From Morinoia aosen (taxonomy: Eukaryota; Arthropoda; Malacostraca; Amphipoda; Talitridae), in assembly GCA_030386875.1 (NCBI GenBank), contig CM059563.1:50657602-50721601 (forward strand): 64,000 nt of DNA, read 5' to 3'. The position numbers and the translations under genes are program-made. The notes beneath the pieces were generated by a model. It saw only the letters and a program-made list of their open reading frames with translations, was not told the DNA's origin and made no database searches. The stretch's first letter is position 1. Every line of letters begins with the position of its first letter. Shown piece after piece: positions 37,280 to 50,053 of this stretch.

Positions 37280-38549
37280 CTACTTCAACGGAGGCTTCTG
37301 TGTCGCTACTTCAACGGCAGCTCTTGTGTCGCCACTCTGCTACTTCAACGGCGGCTTCTGTGTCGCTACTTCACTACTTCAACGGCGGCTTCTGTGTCGC
37401 TACTTCACTACTTCAACGGCGGCTTCTGTGTCGCTACTTCACTACTTCAACAGCGGCTTCTGTGTCGCTACTTCAGTTCTTCAACGGCGGCTTCTGTGTC
37501 GCTACTTCTCTACTTCAACGGCGGCTTCTGTGTCGCCACTGTGCTACTTCAACAGCGGCCTCTGTGTCGCTACTTCGCTACTTCAACGGCGGCTTCTGTG
37601 TCGCTACTTTGCTACTTCAACGGCGGCTTCTGTGTCGCTACTTCGCTTCTTCAACTGCGGCTTCTGTTTCGCTACTTCGCTTCTTCAACGGCGGCTTCTG
37701 TGTCGCTACTTCAACGGCGGCCTCTGTGTCGCCACTCAGCTACTTCAACGGCGGCCTCTGTGTCGCCACTCAGCTACTTCAACGGCGGCTTTCGTGTCGC
37801 TACTTCACTACTTCAACGGAGGCTTCTGTGACGCTGCTTCTCTACTTCAACGGAGGCTTCTGTGACGCTGCTTCTCTACTTCAACGGAGGCTTCTGTGAC
37901 GCTGCTTCTCTACTTCAACGGCGGCTTCTGTGTCGCTAATTCTCTACTTCAACGGCTGCTTCTGTGTCGCTTCTACACTACTTGTACGACGGTGTCTGTG
38001 TTGCTACTTCTCTACTTCAACGGCGTCTTCTGTGTCGCCACTCAGCTACTTCAACGGCGTCTTCTGTGTCGCCACTCAGCTACTTCAACGGCGGCTTCTG
38101 TGTCGCTACTTCAACGGCGGCTTCTGTGTCGCTACTTCAACTGCGGCTTCTGTGTCGCTACTTCAACTGCGGCTTCTGTGTCGCTACTTCTCTACTTCAA
38201 CTGCAGCTTCTGTGTCGCTACTTCTCTACTTCAACGGCGGCTTCTGTGTCGCTAATTCTCTACTTCAACGGTTGCTTCTGTGTCGCTTCTATACTACTTG
38301 TACGACGGCTTCTGTGTTGCTACTTCTCTACTTCAACGGCGTCTTCTGTGTCGCCACTCAGCTACTTCAACGGCGGCTTCTGTGTCGCTACTTCAACGGC
38401 GGCTTCTGTGTCGCTACTTCAACGGCGGCTTCTGTGGCGCTACTTCTCTACTTCAACGACGGCTTCTGTGTCGCTACTTCTCTACTTCAACGGCGGCTTC
38501 TGTGTCGCCACTCTGCTACTTCAATGGCGGCTTCTGTGTCGCCACTTCT
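37280..38549 (+). repeat. Unit E1 (1,270 bp)
   Basis: E1 and E2 match at an exact offset of 1,270 (37,865/39,135, 37,930/39,200, 37,964/39,234). E1 ends where E2 starts, so this is a head-to-tail duplication. The left limit is set by the mismatch at 37,279 against 38,549. E1 contains the TGACGCTGC run at about 37,824-37,915, CTACACTACTTGTACGACGG near 37,975 and an F-like stretch with AACTGCGG monomers near 38,135-38,180. E therefore looks like a rearranged relative of F. Confidence 0.88.
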
Positions 38550-39409
38550 CTACTTCAACGGAGGCTTCTGTGTCGCTACTTCAACGGCAGCTCTTGTGTC
38601 GCCACTCTGCTACTTCAACGGCGGCTTCTGTGTCGCTACTTCACTACTTCAACGGCGGCTTCTGTGTCGCTACTTCACTACTTCAACGGCGGCTTCTGTG
38701 TCGCTACTTCACTACTTCAACAGCGGCTTCTGTGTCGCTACTTCAGTTCTTCAACGGCGGCTTCTGTGTCGCTACTTCTCTACTTCAACGGCGGCTTCTG
38801 TGTCGCCACTGTGCTACTTCAACAGCGGCCTCTGTGTCGCTACTTCGCTACTTCAACGGCGGCTTCTGTGTCGCTACTTTGCTACTTCAACGGCGGCTTC
38901 TGTGTCGCTACTTCGCTTCTTCAACTGCGGCTTCTGTTTCGCTACTTCGCTTCTTCAACGGCGGCTTCTGTGTCGCTACTTCAACGGCGGCCTCTGTGTC
39001 GCCACTCAGCTACTTCAACGGCGGCCTCTGTGTCGCCACTCAGCTACTTCAACGGCGGCTTTCGTGTCGCTACTTCACTACTTCAACGGAGGCTTCTGTG
39101 ACGCTGCTTCTCTACTTCAACGGAGGCTTCTGTGACGCTGCTTCTCTACTTCAACGGAGGCTTCTGTGACGCTGCTTCTCTACTTCAACGGCGGCTTCTG
39201 TGTCGCTAATTCTCTACTTCAACGGCTGCTTCTGTGTCGCTTCTACACTACTTGTACGACGGTGTCTGTGTTGCTACTTCTCTACTTCAACGGCGTCTTC
39301 TGTGTCGCCACTCAGCTACTTCAACGGCGTCTTCTGTGTCGCCACTCAGCTACTTCAACGGCGGCTTCTGTGTCGCTACTTCAACGGCGGCTTCTGTGTC
39401 GCTACTTCA
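38550..39409 (+). repeat. Unit E2, truncated second copy (860 bp)
   Basis: E2 repeats the first 860 bp of E1 and stops at 39,410, where E1 has TTCAACTGCGG and E2 has TTCACTACTTC. That stop lies 37 bp inside the left edge of D2 (39,373), within sequence common to both. The missing 410 bp of E are not found on the far side of D2. The second copy was cut by the arrival of D2 or by an exchange that placed it here. Confidence 0.85.
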
Positions 39410-42400
39410 CTACTTCAACGGCGGCTTCTGTGTCGCTACTTCTCTACCTCAACGGCGGCTTCTGTGTCTCGACTTCTCTACTTCAACGGCGGCTTCTGTG
39501 TCGCCACTCTGCTACTTCAACGGCGGCTTCTGTGTCGCCACTTCGCTACTTCAACGGCGGCTTCTGTGTCGCCACTTCGCTACTTCAACGGCGGCTTCTG
39601 TGTTGCTACTTCACTACTTCAACGGCGGCTTCTGTGTCGCTACTTCTCTACCTCAACGGCGGCTTCTGTGTCGCTACTTCTCTACCTCAACGGCGGCTTC
39701 TGTGTCGCTTCTTCACTACTTCAACGGTGGCTTCTGTGTCGCTACTTCACTAATTCAACGGCGGCTTCTGTGTCGCTACTTCTCTACTTTCACGGCGGCT
39801 TCTGTGTCGCTACTTCTCTACTTCAACGGCGGCTTCTGTGTCGCTACTTCTCTACTTCAACAGCGGCTTCTTTGTCGCCACTCTGCTACTTCAACGGCGG
39901 CTTCTGTGTCGCCACTCTGCTTCTTCAACGGCGGCTTCTGTGTCGCCACTCTGCTACATCAACGGCGGCTTCTGTGTCGCCACTCTGCTACTTCAACGGC
40001 GGCTTCTGTGTCGCTACTTCAACGGCGGCTTCTGTGTCGCTACTTCTCTACTTCAACTTCGGCTTCTGTGTCGCCACTGTGCTACTTCAGCGGCTGCTTC
40101 TGTGTCGCTTCTTCACCACTTCCACGGCGGCTTCTGTGTTGCTACTTCTCTACTTCAAGGCCGGCTTCTGTGTCGCCACTCAGCTACTTCAACAGCGGCT
40201 TCTGTGTAGCTACTTCGCTACTTCAACGGCGGCTTCTGTGTCTCGACTTCTCTACTTCAACGGCGGCTTCTCTGTCGCCACTCTGCTACTTCAACGGCGG
40301 CTTCTGTGTCGCTACTTCACTACTTCAACGGCGGCTTCTGTGTCGCTACTTCGCTTTCTCAACGGCGGCTTCTGTGTCGCTACTTCGCTTTCTCAACGGC
40401 GGCTTCTGTGTCGCTACTTCGCTTCTTCAACAGCGGCTTCTGTGTCGCTACTTCGCTTCTTCAACGGCGGCTTCTGTGTCGCTACTTCGCTTCTTCAACG
40501 GCGGCTTCTGTGTCGCTACTTCGCTTTTTCAACGGCGGCTTCTGTGTCGCTACTTCGCTTTTTCAACGGCGGCTTCTGTGTCGCTACTTCGCTTTTTCAA
40601 CGGCGGCTTCTGTGTCGCTACTTCGCTTTTTCAACGGCGGCTTCTGTGTCGCTACTTCGCTTTTTCAACGGCGGCTTCTGTGTCGCTACTTCGCTTTTTC
40701 AACGGCGGCTTCTGTGTCGCTACTTCGCTTCTTCAACGGCGGCTTCTCAACGGCGGCTTCTGTGTCGCCACTCTGCTAATTCAACGGCGGCTTCTGTGTC
40801 GCTAATTCAACGGCGGCTTCTGTGTCGCCACTTTGCAACTTCAACGGCGGCTTCTGTGTCGCTACCTCACTACTTCATCGGCGGCTTCTGTGTCGCTACT
40901 TCTCTACTTCAACGGCGGCTTCTGTGTCGCTACTTCGCTTTTTCAACGGCGGCTTCTGGTTCGCTACTTCGCTTCTTCAACGGCGGCTTCTGTGTCGCTA
41001 CTTCGCTTCTTCAACGGCGGCTTCTGTGTCGCCACTCTGCTACCTCAACGGCGGCTTCTGTGTCGCTACTTCGCAACTTCAACGGTGGCTTCTGCGTCGC
41101 TAATTCGCTTTTTCAACGGCGGCTTCTGTGTCGCTCCTTCGCTTTTTCAACGGCGGCTTCTGTGTCGCTACTTCGCTTTTTCAACGGCGGCTTCTGTGTC
41201 GCTACTTCGCTACTTCAACGGCGGCTTCTGTGTCGCCACTTCACAACTTGAACGGCGGCTTCTGTGTCGCTACTGCTCTACTTCAACGGCGGCTTCTGTG
41301 TCGCTACTGTTCTACTTCAACGGCGGCTTCTGTGTCGCTACTTCTCTACTTCAACGGCGGCTTCTGTGTTGCTAATTCTCTACTTCAACGGCTGCTTCTG
41401 TGTCGCTTCTTCAATACTTCAACGGCGGCTCTGTGTTGCTACTTCTCTACTTCAACGGCGTCTTCTGTGTCGCCACTCTGCTACTTCAACGGCGGCTTCT
41501 GTGTCGCTACTTCGCTAACTCAGCGGCGGCTTCTGTGTCGCTACTTCAACGGCGGCTTCTGTGTCGCCACTCGGCTACTTCAACGGCGGCTTCTGTGTCG
41601 CTACTTCGCTACTCCAACGGCGGCTTCTGTGTCGCTACTTCGCTACTCCAACGGCGGCTTCTTCAACGGCGGCTTCTGTGTCGCTACTTCGCTTCTTCAA
41701 CGGCGGCTTCTGTGTCGCTACTTCGCTTCTTCAACGGCGCCTTCTGAGTCGCCACTCTGCTACTTCAACGGCGGCTTCTGTGTCGCTACTTTTCTACTTC
41801 AACGGCGGCTTCTGTGTCGCCACTGTGCTACTTCAACGGCTGTTTCTGTGTCGCTTCTTCACCACTTCAACGGCGGCTTCTGTGTTGCTACTTCTCTACT
41901 TCAAGGCCGGCTTCTGTGTCGCCACTCAGCTACTTCAACAGCGGCTTCTGTGTAGCTACTTCGCTACTTCAACGGCGGCTTCTGTGTCTCGACTTCCCTA
42001 CTTCAACGGCGGCTTCTGTGTCGCCACTCTGCTACTTCAACGGCGGCTTCTGTGTCGCTACTTCACTACTTCAACGGCGGCTTCTGTGTCGCTTCTTCAC
42101 TACTTCAACGGCGGCTTCTGTGTCGCTTCTTCACTACTTCAACGGCGGCTTCTGTGTCGCTTCTTCACTACTTCAACGGCGGCTTATGTGTCGCTACTTC
42201 TCTACTTCAAGGCCGGCTTCTGTGTCGCCACTCAGCTACTTCAACAGCGGCTTCTGTGTTGCTACTTCTCTACTTCAAGGCCGGCTTCTGTGTAGCTACT
42301 TCGCTACTTCAACGGCGGCTTCTGTGTCTCGACTTCTCTACTTCAACGGCGGCTTCTGTGTCTCGACTTCTCTACTTCAACGGCGGCTTCTGTGTCGCCA

Positions 42401-44375
42401 CTCTGCTACTTCAACGGCGGCTTCTGTGTCGCTACTTCGCTACTTCAACGGCGGCTTCTGTGTCGCTACTTCACTACTTCAACGGCGGCTTCTGTGTCGC
42501 TACTTCTCTACCTCAACGGCGGCTTCTGTGTCTCGACTTCTCTACTTCAACGGCGGCTTCTGTGTCGCCACTCTGCTACTTCAACGGCGGCTTCTGTGTC
42601 GCCACTCTGCTACTTCAACGGCGGCTTCTGTGTCGCTACTTCGCTACTTCAACGGCGGCTTCTGTGTTGCTACTTCACTACTTCAACGGCGGCTTCTGTG
42701 TCGCTACTTCTCTACCTCAACGGCGGCTTCTGTGTCGCTACTTCTCTACCTCAACGGCGGCTTCTGTGTCGCTTCTTCACTACTTCAACGGTGGCTTCTG
42801 TGTCGCTACTTCACTAATTCAACGGCGGCTTCTGTGTCGCTACTTCTCTACTTTAACGGCGGCTTCTGTGTCGCTACTTCTCTACTTCAACGGCGGCTTC
42901 TGTGTCGCTACTTCTCTACTTCAACAGCGGCTTCTTTGTCGCCACTCTGCTACTTCAACGGCGGCTTCTGTGTCGCCACTCTGCTTCTTCAACGGCGGCT
43001 TCTGTGTCGCTACTTCTCTACTTCAACTTCGGCTTCTGTGTCGCCACTGTGCTACTTCAGCGGCTGCTTCTGTGTCGCTTCTTCACCACTTCCACGGCGG
43101 CTTCTGTGTTGCTACTTCTCTACTTCAAGGCCGGCTTCTGTGTCGCCACTCAGCTACTTCAACAGCGGCTTCTGTGTAGCTACTTCGCTACTTCAACGGC
43201 GGCTTCTGTCTCGACTTCTCTACTTCAACGGCGGCTTCTCTGTCGCCACTCTGCTACTTCAACGGCGGCTTCTGTGTCGCTACTTCGCAACTTCAACGGT
43301 GGCTTCTGCGTCGATACTTCGCTTTTTCAACGGCGGCTTCTGTGTCGCTACTTCGCTTTTTCAACGGCGGCTTCTGTGTCGCTACTTCGCTTTTTCAACG
43401 GCGGCTTCTGTGTCGCTACTTCGCTTCTTCAACGGCGCCTTCTGAGTCGCCACTCTGCTACTTCAACGGCGGCTTCTGTGTCGCCACTTCACAACTTGAA
43501 CGGCGGCTTCTGTGTCGCTAGTTCTCTACTTCAACGGCGGCTTCTGTGTCGCTAATTCTCTACTTCAACGGTGGCTTCTGTGTCGCTAATTCTCTACTTC
43601 AACGGCTGCTTCTGTGTCGCTTCTTCACTACTTCAACAGCGGCTCTGTGTTGCTACATCTCTAATTCAACGGCGTCTTCTGTGTCGCCACTCTGCTACTT
43701 CAACGACGGCTTCTGTGTCGCTACTTCGCTTCTTCAACGGCGGCTTCTGTGTCGCTACTTCGCTTCTTCAACGGCGGCTTCTGTGTCGCTACTTCGCTTC
43801 TTCAACGGCGGCTTCTGTGTCGCTACTTCGCTTCTTCAACGGCGGCTTCTGTGTTTCTACTTCTCTACTTTACCGGCGGCTTCTGTGTCGCTACTTCTCT
43901 ACTTTACCGGCGGCTTCTGTGTCGCTACTTCTCTACTTTACCGGCGGCTTCTGTGTCGCTACTTCTCTACTTCAACGGCGGCTTCTGTGTCGCCACTCTG
44001 CTACTTCAACGGCGGCTTCTGTGTCGCCACTCTGCTACTTCAACGGCGGCTTCTGTGTCGCTACTCCAACGGCGGCTTCTGTGTCGCTCCCTCTCTACTT
44101 CAACGACGGCTTCTGTGTCGCCACTGTGCCACTTCAACGGCTGCTTCTGGGTCGCTTCTTCACTACTTCAACGGCGGCTTCTGTGTTGCTACTCCTCTAC
44201 TTCAAGGGCGGCTTCTGTGTCGTCACTCTGCTACTTCAACGGCGGCTTCTGTGTCGCTACTTCGCTTCTTCAACGGCGGCTTCTGTGTCACTACTTCGCT
44301 TCTTCAACGGCGGCTTCTGTGTCGTTACTTCGCTTCTTCAACGGCGCCTTCTGAGTCGCCACTCTGCTACTTCAA
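39373..44375 (+). repeat. Segment D2, second copy of the 5,003-bp duplication
   Basis: D2 is collinear with D1 at a constant offset of 13,637. Its left junction shares the short string TCGCTACT with D1 flanking context and its right junction falls inside CTACTTCAA, so both joins keep the 34-bp register. It sits between E2 and F/G-type sequence, whereas D1 follows J2 and precedes N1. A short-half landmark group lies at 41,264. Confidence 0.92.
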
Positions 44376-46309
44376 TGGCGGCTTCTGTGTCGCCACTTCT
44401 CTACTTCAACGGAGGCTTCTGTGTCGCTACTTCAACGGCAGCTTTTGTGTCGCCACTCTGCTACTTCAACCGCGGCTTCTGTGTCGCTACTTCACTACTT
44501 CAACGCCGGCTTCTGTGTCGCTACTTCTCTACTTCAACGGCAGCTTCTGTGTCGCCACTCTGCTACTTCAATGGCGGCTTCTGTGTCGCTACTTCTCTAC
44601 TTCAACGGAGGCTTCTGTGTCGCTACTTCAACGGCAGCTTTTGTGTCGCCACTCTGCTACTTCAACGGCGGCTTCTGTGACGCTACTTCGCTTCTTCAAT
44701 GGTGGGTTCTGTGTCGCCTCTACCATTGCGGCTTCTGTGTTTCTACTTCTCAACTTTAACGGCGGCTTCTGTGTCGCTACTTCTCACCTTCAACGCTAGC
44801 TTCTGTGTCGCTACTTCTCACCTTCAACGGCGGCTTCTGTGTCGCTACTTCTCACCTTCAACGGCGGCTTCTGTGTCGCTACTTCTCACCTTCAACGGCG
44901 GCTTCTGTGTCGCTACTTCAACGGCGGCTTCTGTGTTGCTACTTCGCTTCTTCAACGGCGGCATCTGTGTCGCTACTTCGCTGCTTCAACGGCGGCATCT
45001 GTGTCGCTACTTCGCTTCTTCAACGATGGCTTCTGTGTCGCTACTTCTCTACTTCAACGGCGGCTTCTGTGTCGCTACTTCGCTGCTTCAACGGCGGCTT
45101 CTGTGTCGCTACTTCGCTACTTCAACGGAGGCTTCTGTGTCGCTACTTCAACGGCAGCTCTTGTGTCGCCACTCTGCTACTTCAACGGCGGCTTCTGTGT
45201 CGCTACTTCACTACTTCAACGGCGGCTTCTGTGTCGCTACTTCACTACTTCAACGGCGGCTTCTGTGTCGCTACTTCAGTTCTTCAACGGCGGCTTCTGT
45301 GTCGCTACTTCTCTACTTCAACGGCGGCTTCTGTGTCGCCACTGTGCTACTTCAACAGCGGCCTCTGTGTCGCTACTTCGCTACTTCAACGGCGGCTTCT
45401 GTGTCGCTACTTTGCTACTTCAACGGCGGCTTCTGTGTCGCTACTTCGCTTCTTCAACTGCGGCTTCTGTTTCGCTACTTCGCTTCTTCAACGGCGGCTT
45501 CTGTGTCGCTACTTCAACGGCGGCCTCTGTGTCGCCACTCAGCTACTTCAACGGCGGCTTTCGTGTCGCCACTTCACTACTTCAACGGAGGCTTCTGTGA
45601 CGCTGCTTCTCTACTTCAACGGAGGCTTCTGTGACGCTGCTTCTCTACTTCAACGGCGGCTTCTGTGTCGCTAATTCTCTACTTCAACGGCTGCTTCTGT
45701 GTCGCTTCTACACTACTCGTACGACGGTGTCTGTGTTGCTACTTCTCTACTTCAACGGCGTCTTCTGTGTCGCCACTCAGCTACTTCAACGGCGGCTTCT
45801 GTGTCGCTACTTCAACGGCGGCTTCTGTGTCGCTACTTCAACTGCGGCTTCTGTGTCGCTACTTCTCTACTTCAACTGCAGCTTCTGTGTCGCTACTTCT
45901 CTACTTCAACGGCGGCTTCTGTGTCGCTAATTCTCTACTTCAACGGCTGCTTCTGTGTCGCTTCTATACTACTTGTACGACGGCTTCTGTGTTGCTACTT
46001 CTCTACTTCAACGGCGTCTTCTGTGTCGCCACTCAGCTACTTCAACGGCGGCTTCTGTGTCGCTACTTCAACGGCGGCTTCTGTGTCGCTACTTCTCTAC
46101 TTCAACGACGGCTTCTGTGTCCCTACTTCTCTACTTCAACGGCGGCTTCTGTGTCGCCACTCTGCTACTTCAACGGCGGCTTCTGTGTCGCCACTCTGCT
46201 ACTTCAACGGCGGCTTCTGTGTCGCTACTTCACTACTTCAACGGCGGCTTCTGTGTCGCTACTTCTCTACTTCAACGGCGGCTTCTGTGTCGCCACTCTG
46301 CTACTTCAC
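44376..46309 (+). repeat. Block G1 (about 1,934 bp)
   Basis: The opening resembles F2 from about 36,513 onward: CAATGGCGG, then GGAGGC, then CAGCTTTTGTG, then CAACCGCGG, then an ATG-bearing dimer at 44,699. The middle resembles E: TCAGTTCTTC near 45,278, GGCCTCTGTG, then the TGACGCTGC run near 45,580-45,650. The end resembles F again, from about 45,790. It recurs as G2 at an offset of 1,934 (44,699/46,633, 44,839/46,773). Confidence 0.7.
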
Positions 46310-47469
46310 GGGCGGCTTCTGTGTCGCCACTTCTCTACTTCAACGGAGGCTTCTGTGTCGCTACTTCAACGGCAGCTTTTGTGTCGCCACTCTGCTACTT
46401 CAACCGCGGCTTCTGTGTTGCTACTTCACTACTTCAACGGCGGCTTCTGTGTCGCTACTTCTCTACTTCAACGGCGGCTTCTGTGTCGCCACTCTGCTAC
46501 TTCAATGGCGGCTTCTGTGTCGCTACTTCTCTACTTCAACGGAGGCTTCTGTGTCGCTACTTCAACGGCAGCTTTTGTGTCGCCACTCTGCTACTTCAAC
46601 GGCGGCTTCTGTGACGCTACTTCGCTTCTTCAATGGTGGGTTCTGTGTCGCCTCTACCATTGCGGCTTCTGTGTTTCTACTTCTCAACTTTAACGGCGGC
46701 TTCTGTGTCGCTACTTCTCACCTTCAACGCTAGCTTCTGTGTCGCTACTTCTCACCTTCAACGGCGGCTTCTGTGTCGCTACTTCTCACCTTCAACGGCG
46801 GCTTCTGTGTCGCTACTTCTCACCTTCAACGGCGGCTTCTGTGTCGCTACTTCAACGGCGGCTTCTGTGTTGCTACTTCGCTTCTTCAACGGCGGCATCT
46901 GTGTCGCTACTCGCTACTTCGCTGCTTCAACGGCGGCATCTGTGTCGCTACTTCGCTTCTTCAACGATGGCTTCTGTGTCGCTACTTCTCTACTTCAACG
47001 GCGGCTTCTGTGTCGCCACTGTGCTACTTCAACGGCGGCTTCTGTGTCGCTACTTCGCTGCTTCAACGGCGGCTTCTGTGTCGCTACTTCGCTACTTCAA
47101 CGGAGGCTTCTGTGTCGCTACTTCAACGGCAGCTCTTGTGTCGCCACTCTGCTACTTCAACGGCGGCTTCTGTGTCGCTACTTCACTACTTCAACGGCGG
47201 CTTCTGTGTCGCTACTTTGCTACTTCAACGGCGGCTTCTGTGTCGCTACTTTGCTACTTCAACGGCGGCTTCTGTGTCGCTACTTCGCTTCTTCAACTGC
47301 GGCTTCTGTTTCGCTACTTCGCTTCTTCAACGGCGGCTTCTGTGTCGCTACTTCAACGGCGGCCTCTGTGTCGCCACTCAGCTACTTCAACGGCGGCTTT
47401 CGTGTCGCTACTTCACTACTTCAACGGAGGCTTCTGTGACGCTGCTTCTCTACTTCAACGGAGGCTTCT
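46310..47469 (+). repeat. Block G2 (partial copy of G1)
   Basis: G2 matches G1 at an offset of 1,934 on the left. On the right the offset falls to about 1,839, so material was lost, partly at a shortened join near 46,905 (GCTACTCGCTACTTC). The copy ends near 47,469, where the CTACACTACTTGTACGACGG marker follows directly on a GGAGGC monomer. Its boundaries are approximate. Confidence 0.65.
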
Positions 47470-50053
47470 GTGTCGCTTCTACACTACTTGTACGACGGCT
47501 TCTGTGTTGCTACTTCTCTACTTCAACGGCGTCTTCTGTGTCGCCACTCAGCTACTTCAACGGCGGCTTCTGTGTCGCTACTTCCACGGCGGCTTCTGTG
47601 TCGCTACTTGAACTGCGGCTTCTGTGTCGCTACTTCAACTGCGGCTTCTGTGTCGCTACTTCTCTACTTCAACTGCGGCTTCTGTGTCGCTACTTTTCTA
47701 CTTCAACGGCGGCTTCTGTGTCGCCCCTCTGCTACTTCAACGGCGGCTTCTGTGACGCTACTTCGCTTCTTCAATGGTGGGTTCTGTGTCGCCTCTTCCA
47801 CTGCGGCTTCTGTGTTTCTACTTCTAAACTTTAACGGCGGCTTCTGTGTCGCTACTTCTCACCTTCAACGGCGGCTTCTGTGTCGCTACTTCAACGGCGG
47901 CTTCTGTGTCGCTACTTCGCTACTTCAACGGCGGCATCTGTGTCGCTACTTCGCTTCTTCAACGGCGGCTTCTGTGTCGCTACTTCGCTTCTTCAACGGC
48001 GGCTTCTGTGTCGCTACTTCTCTACTTCAACGGCGGCTTCAGTGTCGCTACTTCTCTACTTCAACGGCGGCTTCTGTGTCGCCACTGTGCTATTTATACG
48101 GCTACTTTTGTGTCGCTTCTTCACTACTTCAACGGCGGCTTCTGTGTCGCCACTCTGCTACTTGAACGGCGGCTTCTGTGTCGCCACTCTGCTACCTGAA
48201 CGGCGGCTTCTGTGTCGCCACTCTGCTACCTGAACGGCGGCTTCTGTGTCGCTACTTCACTACTTCAACGGCGGCTTCTGTGTCGCTACTTCGCTCCTTC
48301 AACGGTGGCTTTTGTGTCGCTACTTCGCTACTTCACCTGCGGCTTCTATGTCGCTACTTCGCTACTTCAACGGTGGGTTCTGTGTCGTTACTTCAACGGT
48401 GGGTTCTGTGTCGCTACTTCAACGGTGGGTTCTGTGTCGCCACTTCAACTGCGGCTTCTGTGTCGCTACTTCTCTACTTCAACGGCGGCTTCTGATTCGA
48501 TACTTCTCTACTTCAATGGCAGCTTCTGTGTCGCCACTCTGCTACTTCAACGGCGGCTTTCGTGTCGCTACTTCACTACTTCAACGGAGGCTTCTGTGAC
48601 GCTGCTTCTCTACTTCAACGGAGGCTTCTGTGACGCTGCTTCTCTACTTCAACGGCGGCTTCTGTGACGCTGCTTCTCTACTTCAACGGCGGCTTCTGTG
48701 TCGCTAATTCTCTACTTCAACGGCGTCTTCTGTGTCGCCACTCAGCTACTTCAACGGCGGCTTCTGTGTCACTACTTCAACGGCGGCTTCTGTGTCGCTA
48801 CTTCAACTGCGGCTTCTGTGTCGCTACTTCTCTACTTCAACTGCGGCTTCTGTGTCGCTACTTCTCTACTTTAACGGCGGCTTCTGTGTCGCCACTCTGC
48901 TACTTCAACGGCGGCTTCTGTGACGCTACTTCGCTTCTTCAATGGTGGGTTCTGTGTCGCCTCTTTCACTGCGGCTTCTGTGTTTCTACTTCTCAACTTT
49001 AACGGCGGCTTCTGTGTCGCTACTTCTCACCTTCAACGGCGGCTTCTGTGTCGCTACTTCAACGGCGGCTTCTGTGTCGCTACTTCGCTACTTCAACGGC
49101 GGCATCTGTGTCGCTACTTCGCTTCTTCAACGGCGGCTTCTGTGTCGCTACTTCGCTTCTTCAACGGCGGCTTCTGTGTCGCTACTTCGCTTCTTCAACG
49201 GCGGCTTCTGTGTCGCTACTTCTCTACTTCAACTGCGGCTTCAGTGTCGCTACTTCTCTACTTCAACGGCGGCTTCTGTGTCGCCACTGTGCTATTTATA
49301 CGGCTACTTTTGTGTCGCTTCTTCACTACTTCAACGGCGGCTTCTGTGTCGCTACTTCAACGGCGGCTTCTGTGTCGCCACTCTGCCACTTGAACGGCGG
49401 CTTCTGATTCGATACTTCTCTACTTCAACGGCAGCTTCTGTGTCGCCACTCAGCTACTTCAACGGCGGCTTTCGTGTCGCTACTTCGCTACTTCAACGGA
49501 GGCTTCTGTGACGCTGCTTCTCTACTTCAACGGAGGCTTCTGTGACGCTGATTCACTACTTCAACGGCGGCTTCTGTGTCGCTAATTCTCTACTTCAACG
49601 GCTGCTTCTGTGTCGCTTCTACACTACTTGTACGACGGCTTCTGTGTTGCTACTTCTCTACTTCAACGGCGTCTTCTGTGTCGCCACTCAGCTACTTCAA
49701 CGGCGGCTTCTGTGTCGCTACTTCAACGGCGGCTTCTGTGTCGCTACTTCAACTGCGGCTTCTGTGTCGCTACTTCAACTGCGGCTTCTGTGTCGCTACT
49801 TCTCTACTTCAACTGCGGCTTCTGTGTCGCTACTTCTCTACTTCAACGGCGGCTTCTGTGTCGCTACTTCGCTACTTCAACGACGGCTTCTGTGTCGCCC
49901 CTCTGCTACTTCAACGGCGGCTTCTGTGACGCTACTTCGCTTCTTCAATGGTGGGTTCTGTGTCGCCTCTTCCACTGCGGCTTCTGTGTTTCTACTTCTC
50001 AACTTTAACGGCGGCTTCTGTGTCGCTACTTCTCACCTTCAACGGCGGCTTCT
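47470..50053 (+). repeat. Diverged zone L with three ATG-bearing dimers
   Basis: Similar successions repeat at uneven spacing, marked by diverged dimers with an ATG at 47,774, 48,942 and 49,948 (spacings 1,168 and 1,006). Each is followed by TCTCACCTTCAACGG monomers. TATTTATACGG monomers lie at 48,091 and 49,293. CTTCAGTGTCG variants lie near 48,039 and 49,241. GGTGGGTTCTG monomers lie near 48,371-48,435. These look like decayed units of the F/E/G type. No gene is seen. Confidence 0.7.

Noticed and set aside
39373..44375. D2 as a transposed mobile element
   Set aside because: It holds only satellite monomers. There are no terminal inverted repeats, no coding capacity and no clear target-site duplication; the shared bases at the joins are explained by the satellite itself.
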